From the NCBI GenBank assembly GCA_916610825.1, contig OU744449.1, forward strand, positions 24,565,793 through 24,629,792: a stretch of DNA of 64,000 nucleotides, in the 5' to 3' direction. The translations under genes and the position numbers were made by a program. The notes below the pieces were generated by a model. It was not told the origin of the DNA. It did no database searches and was given only the letters and a program-made list of their open reading frames with translations. Below, one piece after another: positions 22,383 through 34,300 of the stretch (position 1 is its first letter; the number at the start of each line of letters is the position of its first letter). Source of the DNA: Haliclystus octoradiatus. Taxonomy: Eukaryota > Cnidaria > Staurozoa > Stauromedusae > Haliclystidae.

Positions 22383-25300
22383 TTATGCTACTTTTGCATC
22401 TTTAAATGCAAGACTAATAATACTTTTTTGATGTCCAGTGTATTCTCTTATAATTTCGGCTTTATCTGTACTCCAGAGACGAGATATTCCATCAGATGAG
22501 GCTACAAATAAAAGTGAAACATATTGTAAAACTTGAGAGATTTTCAAATGATGTTCTAGTGATTTGATTGGCTAACTCCTACGTTTGGATCACACAAGCC
22601 AAAACAACTTGGATATCATGAGAGATAAAAACACGATAACACCCAAAATTTCTAAATAATTGTAATTAAAAATTTGAATTATGTTAGACTTAGAGTTATG
22701 TTTGAGTGACAATCATGTTGTCTATGAAAAATTACAGAATACAGACATAATTGGGTTATATCTTGTTAATTTGCCTTATACGGAGGACATAGACTTGCTA
22801 TTTTACATGCAGCAACGACCAAAAAAGACTTGATTTCATCATACTGAAATTCATTCGGATTGTGTTTGTGTTTGTCGTAAAAGCCAATTTGTCATGGGTA
22901 ATATCATAAGAACTGATCATTTTATTATATATAGAACTCTGGATCTTTTGACTTTCGTATAGAAATATCTTTATAATCCATTGCCATGGTGCAGCAATTG
23001 ACCGATGTCAACTTTCTTGCTTCTTTGTCAAAAACAATTGTATTAATTTCCAAATTACTGGTACACAAATTCAAGATAATAATCTTTACAACGATTCTGG
23101 ATATCAGTTTGTTCGTGTAGATCTTAGCCTATTCAAGTGGTCCAAAGAGTGCTTCATGTTTCATCATGTCTGTTCCATCAATTAATTGAAATTTTTTTTG
23201 TTATGGCAATTATGTGGAGTTGCTTAGACCATCCAATCACGCAAAAGATGTTGCTGTTAAATATCTGTTGCGTATTTCGTTTGTATATATAATAATTCTA
23301 AGGGGACTCATTGGGAACCTGTGAAAATGTTCTATTGACGAATAAGCATTTGATTTTGAAGAGATATACTAATATCCAAGATTATACAAGATTATATTAT
23401 CCAGATAAGTTTATCCAAGAAATTCTGCATTATATTTAAATAATCAAATACTTCATATCACTACTTGAATAAGCAATATTTTATTAATATGCTGTCCCTA
23501 CTGAACATTGGTGAAAAATGCCAGGCTTTAAAGACTACAGAAAGCAATTTAGAATTCAAATAGTTAACAATCAATAATACCAACCTGTAATAATGTAATT
23601 TGAATCTTCTGAAAACGCACAATCCCAAACCCATCTTTGAGAAGGATCTGATAATGTTGTGAGTAAACTAAAATCAGATGTTTTCCACACTTTTACCGTT
23701 GAATCAGCAGAACAAGTTGCAAGTAACCTGGAAATACAAATATTGATAACTTATACAAGTAAATCTTTGGTCAAACAACGGCAACATTTGCGTAACTTTT
23801 AAATCCTGTTGTTTAGTGACTATTTTGATTTTGTCTGACGTGTTGGATTGTGTATTTTATTTGTCGTATTGTGTTTGATGGCCATCAATCTTTTTTTTAA
23901 AATCATTTCGTTGGAGATTTGCGTAAAAGTTGCCATCCATTTCAGTCGGTCTGAAGGTGTTCTCAATGGAAATTGAATCAGCACATTTAAAGAACAATGT
24001 ATGGACCAGGCTTTATATTTTAAAGCAATTTTCAAGCCCCTTGGAAATTTTATATGATTGTGACAGAGAACAAGTTGTGCAAGCGCATACCCTATTCACT
24101 ATACAATGTTGACTAGTGTTTCCCACAATAATTTTAATAGTAAGCAAACAACTGCAAAAAAAATCTATGAGTTCATTAACATTTTGTTGTGGGTTCATGA
24201 ACAGTAACAGTCATGATCAGTTCATAAACGTTAAATTGCCCCAAAGTTCATGAACAATTCATAAACAGTTCATAAACAGTTCATGAACATTTCATGAACT
24301 GTTCCTGATTTTTTTTCACAGGGGTAATACGGCACTCTAATATCATTTGCATTTCTGTTAGATAGACCATTTTTGAAGTGCATGCAAGACACAAGTGCTC
24401 CCTAATGCAAATTGATTCCTACCAGATTGATGTACTGGGCGATTGATTGATGGAGGGTTAACTGTAGGTTCAAATGGTTAGACAGACTGACTGAATAAAT
24501 TTGTGAAGGGATAGCTGTTGCTGCTGCTCGTTCACTGAACAGTTTGTGTACGTTGAATGTTCATGAACGGTTCTTACAAAGGAATTCAACATAGACAAAT
24601 CATTTATAGTTAACAAACATTCATCATTCATGATCTGTTCATGAACACCTTGTAAACAGAAGAGTTTATGAAAAAAGACCAAGAAAGACAGAGCATTAAA
24701 TGTTAACAAACTGTTCATCACCTGTTCATATCAACACAAAAATGACATCATTTCATAGTGGTTGACTTCCCAAGAAAATTGAATGAGTAAATGAAAACAA
24801 GAGCGGCCTTGGTGTAGTGGCTAGGGCGTTGGACCACGGCCTGCAGGGTCTCGGGTTCAATCCCTGGCCGGAGCACTATAGGTTGGCGTCAGGAAGAGCA
24901 TCCAGCTATTAAACGCACACAAAATACTAACAAATTAGCCAACCACCCCGGTGAAAAAAAGCTGCAAGCTTACCCGGTTTGTGGAAAAATGATAAATCCA
25001 AAAAAAAAGAAAAAACAAAGAAAATGTTGACATTGCTATAAACACTAAATTTATCACAATTTTTAAGTCGCAGGTTTAAGTAGAGCTCTAATCTCTTGAA
25101 ATGTATTTTCGTGATAGGATATCGAATTACAATTTGGTTCACATACGTTGAATCAGGACTGAAGAGACATTTAAGACCATAAACTTGATGCGCAGGGACC
25201 TTTTGTTTGGGATTAAATACTGATGGACAATCATTTGCAGTTGATGATAACGACCAGACAAAGCAATCACCCTGGAAATATGAAATAAAAACATAATCAG

Positions 25301-28300
25301 TAAGAATTTATGTAGAATATGTAGGATTTAGTTTTGATATTGTTTATGGTAACATGTCTTCCTGGTATCAGTTGTGTATCTGTAAGAACTGTTGAATGTA
25401 TGATGTCATACAGTCAAACCTGTTATAATGGTCACCTCTATACAGCGGCCACCTGTCTATAGTGGTCACTCTTGCAATGCCTAAAATAGTATTTTCTATT
25501 GAATCAAACCTGTATATAAAGGCCACCTGTATATAGTGGTCAATTTATCTATCTCTAGTAACTGGCCGTTATATACAGGTTTGACTGTATGTTGTATTTT
25601 AGGTATTGTGCATGTTGTTCACGTGATTGTATTATTCTGTAATGCATGGATTGCCATGTGATAGATAGTGATGTATTGTGATTGGTACTTCGTATTGTCA
25701 TGTTGCTACATTTTTGTGACTCCAAATTGCCATGGATATTTAATTACTTCTTAAATTCCTTTTCTAGCTGTTACACTATATAGGCCCACTCTAAGAACAA
25801 GGATTCTCTGCAAGGAACATTTATTCAGGCTAGCTATGATTCTATTTTGAAAATTCCTTTTCTTTCTAATATACAAAATTGATCAAAAAATACACACATA
25901 CATAAGAAGGACTAATATATTCTTATACTGTGCGGTTTACAAAAACTTTTCCATTTACATGATTTTTTTCATATTACATTTAAAAGTTGGATATTATTCA
26001 TATCCAGGGCTGGATTTAGGCGTAAGCAGAATAAGCAAATGCTTTAGGCCTTTCCGAAAATAGGCCTTTTTCAAATTAAAGGTCACTTTTTTTTTCTCAA
26101 TTAACCAATGATTTAAAGAAATTTTTGCGAATCTGTCGTACTGTTTCATTCCATCACAATCAATTGCAAACTAATAATTTTTAATATAAGTTTTTCCATG
26201 TACAAATGGGTGATGCTAATTAGGCTACAGTATTTAACACTTAACGCAGGGTCTAACTCTATTGTATCATTAAGGTGTGAAAATGTTCCTCAAATCTGCA
26301 GACACCTTTGTTTTCGTGGATTAATTGTCAAATGAAAAGTTTTTGGGGAATTTTTTGGCCCTATTTATGATTTCTGCTTTAGGCCCAAAATAATAGATTC
26401 GGCCCTGTCCATATCTATAAGCCTACCATCGTTAATATGAACTTTCCATTACCAGATAGTTACAGATAGTTGCAGAAATCCCTATCAGAACACCATTTTA
26501 CATGTATTTTCACTTACATTGTTATTGACAGCAGCCATAAATGTTCCATCACGATCAATGCTGATTGACTGAATGGCAATATCTGGCTCAGGTATCTGAA
26601 AATCGATAATAAATTGATATATCATTTTTATGATATACAGTTAAACCTGTATATAACGGCCAGCTTATGAGATGTAGATAAATTGACCACTATAGACAGG
26701 TGGCCTTTATATACAGGTTTGATTCAATAGAAAATACTATTTTCGACATTGCAGGAGTGATCACTATAAACAGGTGGTCGCTGTATAGAGGTGACAGTTA
26801 TAACAAGTTTGACTGTACCAGTAAACCAGAAAAACGTAAAGTGCAAGTATAATTCAACCCAAAATAACAGTTAAAATACGTAAGTAGACATCTCTCAGCA
26901 TATAGTAGCCATCTTTTAATACTTTGTCCAAATCTCTACACTAAACAACCATCCACAGGGTCATTCGAGTAATATCATTATAGCATTGGATCATCCCTGT
27001 GTACAGGGTCCAACAAGCAAATTGATATCTTCAATGATTTATTGGTCAAACATCAACAAAAAATTCATAAGAAAATGTTTCAATGCCTCTAGGATTCCAG
27101 AAAGCTGGACCTATTGCCAGACCCTTTCCCTGTATATAAAGAAGACCCCCTGCCAATAATGATCAATTTCCCTTAAACATAGTACAGGTTGCATTGTAAG
27201 TGGATATTGTGTAGAGTTCTGTATTAACTCTAGCCAGAGAATGGTAACAACATTAAGTAGTCAATTGTATAAAGTCAAAGATATAATTAATAACATACAG
27301 CATATAACACTGCTTGAATAACACTCTATCTAAACTAAATGATTACAAAGCTATTTATACTACACGATTACGAGGTTACATACAAAAGAGACTAATAACT
27401 AATTATGCTAATTATTATGAATACTACACTCGCTACTTTTTCTAAAGAATATTAAAAACGAATAAACGATAATTGAATAGTTAGAATTAAATAGTAATAA
27501 GTTGAATTGATAATTGATGATTAATCGTAAAATCCGATTTAATAGAATCGCTTTTAATAAATACGAATCCCTTTAATGAGTGTCTGGATTAGACGGGTCA
27601 AATCTTACAGGTGGTTTACTTATGCGACCTGACCGAGTTAAACGAGATGTTGTTCTCACGTGAGAACGAGCGCGAACTAATGTTCCACCAGATTCTGTTT
27701 CAACGGTAGTACGACGAGGTGACGACGATATAACATTACCACGAATTATATCTCCTCCTCCATCACGTAATATTACTCTTTCTCCTTCATTTGGAGTTGG
27801 TAAATTTGATACAAGTTTTTGTGGATCATGAAATAGTTTCATAGCTGCTTTAGCTTTAATTTGATGATTTACATTGACAGGTTTGCTTGATGACACCGCA
27901 GGAATTGGTGTAACAGGTTTACGTCCCATTAGAGCATGTAGAGGAGATGTACCAATCATACGATGTACTGTGGATCTTATTGTAAATAGCACATGACGTA
28001 AACGCTGTGTTCGTGTAAGGTCATCTGTTCTTGTCCAACGATATTTAAATGTCCTATGAAATCGTTCTACCATTCCATTAGAACGAGGGTAACGGGGAGG
28101 TGAATTACGTAACACCACACCCCAACTTTTGCAAAATCGTTTGAACTTTTTTGAGGTGAATTGGGATCCATTGTCTGACATTAGTTCAAGACAAGGTCCA
28201 TGGCGACAAAATATAGCTTCTAATGCATCAATTACTTCAGGTGTTTTCTCATGTTTTAGTGGAAACACTTCAGGATAACGTGAACCGTAATCAACGACAG

Positions 28301-31300
28301 ATAAATATGGCTTACCATCAACATGGAAAATGTCCGTCGCCAAAGTATGCCAGGGTGGTAGAACTTCTGATGGCTTCAATTCCAACTCAGGCCATCGTTG
28401 AGAAACTTCTCTGCATGTCTCACAGGAAGCTATTGTAGACTTTACCTCTGCAGAAAGACCAGGCCACCAGACAGATGAAAGTTGAGACAGTGTTGTTTTA
28501 AGTCCAAGATGACTATCATGTGCTAGTTTGATTAAACGTTCACGTAAACTAGACGGAATAACTACTTGAGTACCACGCATGAGTACTCGTGGCTTCTGCA
28601 AAACAGATAAATCAAAACGTTCTTTAAAATATGGTTCTAAAACTTCCGGAATACTAGACCAATTATTATATTCTATTGCTTCGATGACACGTGTCAGGGC
28701 ATTACTAGCAGCGGTTTCTAGCTCTACGTCTCTTAATGTAACAAAATTAGGATCTAAAAAGTGTTCAAAATCGTCAATAGCTATCGAACAAATTTCGCTA
28801 TAATCATTAACACTCAGCTCAGGAGTGTTCTTAATAGATGGTGAACGTGATAAAGTATCAGGCAAAGTATTCATATTTTCTTTCGCCGGTTTATAAATAA
28901 TATTTGATCCATATTGTTGCAATCGTAACATCATACGTTGAAGGCGAGGTGGAATTGCTTCAAATGGTTTCAACCATATTGATTCTAGGGGCTTATGGTC
29001 TGTCCAAAATTCAACTGTTCCCCCTAATATAAATTGCCGGAAACGTGTTGCGCCAAAGACTATAGCTAACAACTCGCGTTCCATTTGTGAGTATTTCTGC
29101 TCAGTAGATGTTAACGAACGACTAGCTGTTAACACCGGAATCCAATTGTTGTTAATAAACTGCATAAGTACAGCACCTAAGCCATAAGGACTTGCGTCAC
29201 ACAAAATAGCTGTACGAGCGTTACAATCGTAAAATGAAAATGTAGTTTTAGCTGCTTCTGCAAGTGCCACCTTAACATGTTTCCAGGCACTGTTTACTGC
29301 TTCATTATCAAACTGTCCTTTGATGATGTCTCTGATAGATTTCACATTAGTTGAGAGATTGGGAAGAAATTTCTGTAAATAATTCAACATCCCTAACACT
29401 CTACGGGCTTCAGCAATTGTAGTAGGTGCAGAAAGTGATAATGCTTCTACAATCTTCTGTTGATCTGGTGAAATACCCTCGTCTGAAATTGTATGTCCTA
29501 GATATAATAGCTCACGTTGTGCAAACTTACATTTACTTTTATTCAACTTTGCACCAATAGAATTGAGACGTTCTTTAACAGCAGATAAATTTAAATCGTG
29601 TTCAGCTTTGTCCTTACCATATACCAATATATCGTCTATATACACCATACAACCATTAAGATCAGACAAATGATCGGTCATTGTTCTTTGAAATATTTCC
29701 GGTGCCGAACTAACACCGAACGGTAAGCGTAAATACCGATAATTACCACGGTGTGTCGCTATTGTTGTCAAATCTGAAGATGATTCATCTAATTTTAATT
29801 GATGAAAACCGCTTTCTAAATCGAGAATAGAAAAGAGCTTTGCTCCGTTTAGTTTAGCAAAAAATGAATCAGCGGTTGGAATAACAAACCGTTCACGTTG
29901 TATAGATTCATTCAATTTACGAAAATCGCCACAAATTCGAATCTTATTATTTTTTTTCTTAGCTACAACAATTGGCGATAACCATTTACTAGGCTTTAAT
30001 ACACGCTCGATTATTCCTAAATTTTCTAAACGATCAAGCTCATTTGAAACGGATTCATGTAACCTGAAAGGTAGCTTTCGAGCGCCCTGTACAGCAGGTT
30101 GAGCATTAGGTTTCATTTGTAGTGTAGCCGTGCCAATACTTCCTAACAATGTAGTCTCATTAATTTGTACAAAATATTCTTTTGGTAAAGTCAACGGCTG
30201 ACCACCTAAATTTAAATAATCAGAATAACTAAGTAATGGACACGTCATATTATCAGTACATTTCGCTGTAATTTTGAGCGGGCTATGATTTGGTGAAGCG
30301 GATAAACCAACGGTGCCCTCGGCGGTAATACGAATAGCTTTGCTATTCCATGGTTTTACAAATTTATCAGTTGGTTGCGTAAGATCCTTGGCATATTTTA
30401 AAATATTAAACGGTATCATAGTAGACGTACTGCCAGGATCGATAAGAAACGTTATTTTTTTATCAAACGCCCATAAATCAACATATGCCCTCTTGCCGGG
30501 AGTGTTAGAATGGACGGCAAAAGAACTATCTGAAGGCGTGTCAGACGAATCAGAATCGGAATAAACTACTGCTGCCGCTCTTTCTGAGCGGGATTTAGAT
30601 TTCGACTTGCTATTACGTTTATCAGATTTCTTATTATCATATTTATTTTTACTTGATGTAGATGCATCACGGTTATCAAATCTATCACGCGAGTGTGACG
30701 ACACTTTTGATTTTGATAGACAAACAGAATTAAAATGATTTAATCGACCACATTTTGAACACGTTTTACGATATGCAGGACATTTACCTCTTACATGATT
30801 TTTACCGCAATATTTACAATCATCTATGACTGCGTTTGTATCGGATGTAGATGGCGTTAAAACGGTATCGCTTACCGTTTCGAAAGTAGATATTAAACGC
30901 ATACATTGATCAATTTCTAAATTATCAATATCTTGTTGTAAAACGAGGCGTTTCGCGTCGTCGTTTTTAATGCCTCTAATCAGTAGATCACGAATTAATA
31001 GTTCACCTGTGAGATTTCTGTCTGTATAACCAGATTCCTGATACAATGCTCGTAATTGCTGTAGAAATTCATGTATTGTTTCATCATGTGTTTGTTTCAA
31101 ATCTAACAATCGACACCGATATTCCAGGTTCCGTCGTTGAGGTTTCAATATTCGTTCAATTTCGGTAAGCACGTTTGTCGAGTTTTCAACCAGTTGTCCA
31201 AATTGACAATTTTTTTTAGCAAATCTTCTGAAATCATCTCCAGCCACGTTGTATAATATAGCCAGTTTCTTTTCTTCTGACTTTTCATCAAGGTCTGTTG

Positions 31301-34300
31301 CAAGCATATAATTTGAAAATGTTGCCTTCCATTTTGTAAAGCGGTCATAAGCGTTACGTTGTCCAGGGTCAAATTCGGGTGGCAATCGACCGCGAAAAGT
31401 AGCCATTCTCACAAATATGAAGAAAATCCTATCAACTGCGCCAATGTAGAGTTCTGTATTAACTCTAGCCAGAGAATGGTAACAACATTAAGTAGTCAAT
31501 TGTATAAAGTCAAAGATATAATTAATAACATACAGCATATAACACTGCTTGAATAACACTCTATCTAAACTAAATGATTACAAAGCTATTTATACTACAC
31601 GATTACGAGGTTACATACAAAAGAGACTAATAACTAATTATGCTAATTATTATGAATACTACACTAATACTACACTATGAATACTACAATAATACTACAC
31701 TGTGTACAGGGTCCGACAAGCAAATTGATATCTTCAATGATTTATTGGTCAAACATCAACAAAAAATTCATAAGAAAATGTTTCAATGCCTCTAGGATTC
31801 CAGAAAGCTGGACCTATTGCCAGACCCTTTCCCTGTATATAAAGAAGACCCCCTGCCTATAATGATCAATTTCCCTTAAACATAGTACAGGTTGCATTGT
31901 AAGTGGATATTGGTAGCAATGGCCTACCAGCTGTTCGTTGTGATTGGTTCTTAAGTCCCACATATGTATTGCACCACTTTGATCACCAACAATTAATTCA
32001 GACTAGAAAATAATACATATCATTCATTATAACATACATTTTTATCATGATGAAAATATTAATGCTGTGACTATATGACCGACAGTCGCAGCCATTATAG
32101 ATACCAACGCATGCGTATCATGAACGAACAATGACAGTAACTTACAAACATTTTTGAATATAACTAATAAAACAAATTAAAAGTTTGGAACGACCTGGAC
32201 TCGAACCCGCATGACCTGCACACTAGTCAGACGCACTCCAAATGCGCTACGCCAATCGACGAAAGCTCAAGAAACAGAAATGAATTTAACCTCGACCGGG
32301 TGGTTATCACGTGATTGGACCCTAATCCTTAACCCTAAACGGGTGGTTATCACGTGATGGGACCCTAAACCTAACCCTAACCCTGGGAAGAGTGAAACAT
32401 GTGATCGAGTGAATGATGCAATTGACCGACTGCGCACGCGCAGTTGAATCCATAATGGCTGCGACTGCAGGTCAAATAGATACTTTGAAAAATTATAGAA
32501 ATAGTGAAAAGGAAAAATAAAGAGTTGTTAATAAAGCATTGCACTAAATCAAAACCTTCTTTTAACAATTTTTTAGTTGTTAGTGATCAAATAATTAAAT
32601 ATAATAGCTTGTGTTAAACCTACTTGGTTTGGATGTAGAACTACAGTGTTTACTGGCGAGTTGACTTGGAATATTTGCTGGCATTGCAGGTTTCTTGATC
32701 TGAAATATAGCACGCATACATATAAAATTACAATCGTTCATTGACCATAAATGACTCTTATTTTCTATTCAATGTATAACTCTATTTGAAGAAATTCAGC
32801 ACTCTTGCATGTATGTTTTTGATGGGTGATTAGCTCAGTTGACAGAGCAAGCGAACTTCAAATCGTGTCATATCTGATCGACTGTGGTTCAAATCCCCCT
32901 GAGGTCAACTCAGCCTTGAATTTATCTGTAACATCAAATGAGTACCATCTAAGGATGGCGGATGGAATGGTTCAGAAGGAATTGCATTGTGAGTAGCTGC
33001 GGCGCATCGTTGCGCATTGACAATCAAGGCCTATCTGCCATGAAATCTGTTGAAATTGATCTGCAGTGTCGCGGCTGAGATCTAAGGAGCGTTTAACATC
33101 ATTGCTCTTAGCGAAAAGAGCCACTCCTCTAGAAATAGAGGAGTGGTACGGGTGCCTTCGGTAGGGTGACACCGTCCACATTACTTTTTTATGTTTTTGA
33201 TATTTCGGACATATATATTTGGAAAGAAGGATATAATTATTATAAAGGTATAGTTTCTTTATAAATGGAATTTAAAGATAATTAGTGTAATAGTTCAGGT
33301 GTTCATGAACAGTTCATGAACGTTAAATGGCACCATAAATGTTAAAATGTAAATTGTTAATTGTTAAATGGCACCTGTCCGTGAAGGTTCATGAATTGTT
33401 CATGAAACTTGAGGCCATTTAACGTTTATGAACTGCTCATGAAAATTGGAGCCATTTAACGTCAATGAACTGTTCATGAACTGCTCATAAATTCCTGAAC
33501 TGTTTCTCAAGGGAAGAAGAGGAGATGCATTCCGAATAATATTACAAACACCTTTCTGTGAATTAAATCCTGAATATGTCGTTTTAGAATTGCAGCGTTC
33601 TATCTATGGTGATGTTGATTTCGAATGTTTGGGAATGTAAATATTTAGATAAAGTATTCACCTTAAATCCCACGTCCTTACTGAACAATCTTCTCCGCCA
33701 GTGAACATCCACTTGCCATCCTGTTGAAATCCAACTGATGTGACATTCTTTGATATACCATCATAATTCACAACCTAGAAAATTTAAATTTAAAAAGCAA
33801 TTGGGAACGTTACAACCTATTATGTGAATTTTTGCGAGACGGATTTATTAGTTATTACAGTAGAAACTATATACCGCGAAACCTGTGTATAACGGCCAGC
33901 TACGAGAGGTAGATAATTTGACCACTATAGACAGGTAGCCTTTATATACACGTTTGATTCAATAGAAAATACTATTTTAGACATTGCAAGAGTGACCACT
34001 ATAGACAGGTGGTCGCTCTATAGAGGTGACCGTTATAACAGGTTTGACTGTATAACAGCATCACCGGGGAACTTTCAAAATGTACATTATCGGTGATGTG
34101 CTGTCATAGCCAAGTATTTATATAAGAAAAAAGATACCAAATTTTATCAGGAACATCAGTTAAATGAATTCAGTATGTTATAAACAATAATCCGCTTTAA
34201 AAGTTCACGTTATAAACAGTTTCTCATTGGTCTAAATTCTACCTTGGTTATTTTATTGAAAAATTGAAAAACCAAATTTAAATAAAAAAAATTGATATTT

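Larger units (their letters stand above)
27210..31663 (-). mobile_element. Full-length Ty3/gypsy LTR retrotransposon, tRNA-Ser primed
   Basis: Two 219-bp LTRs that I read as identical (27210-27428 and 31445-31663; TG..CA termini) flank one long open gag-pol frame. The 5' LTR is on the right. Adjacent to it (31425-31443) is a primer-binding site beginning TGGCGCAG and continuing TAGGATT, which fits the complement of a tRNA-Ser 3' end with about three mismatches. The purine-rich 'agaaaaagtagcgag' next to the other LTR is the likely polypurine tract. Identical LTRs and an intact frame mean a very recent insertion. It lies in an mLST8 intron, sense to that gene. No short target duplication is visible; instead a 213-bp duplication flanks the element. 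Confidence 0.95.
32071..32479. mobile_element. Composite TIR element carrying tRNA-like and telomere-like sequence
   Basis: The left end ('gaccgacagtcgcagccatt', 32077 on) and right end ('aatggctgcgactgcaggtc', 32455 on) are inverted repeats of about 45 bp with an outer CTAT/ATAG. Inside are a minus-strand tRNA-like sequence (32188-32265) and two 43-bp units that include CCCTAA-type repeats. No ORF of note is present. It lies in an mLST8 intron. I infer a non-autonomous DNA transposon that captured other sequence; the class is unknown. Confidence 0.65.

Noticed and set aside
24802-24876. Possible tRNA gene
   Set aside because: It is the head of SINE B; copies at 43552 and 55651 share the body downstream and the acceptor stem does not pair.
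30313-31556. Plus-strand ORFs inside the gypsy element and its LTR
   Set aside because: Antisense shadows of the gag-pol frame and LTR sequence.
32824-32905. Possible functional tRNA gene
   Set aside because: It is the head of SINE A: it has A and B boxes, but the cloverleaf is poor and the sequence continues into the SINE body with target duplications.
33299-33510. CRISPR-like spaced repeats (GTTCATGAAC)
   Set aside because: The spacing is irregular, the units are too short, and the context is a eukaryotic intron.
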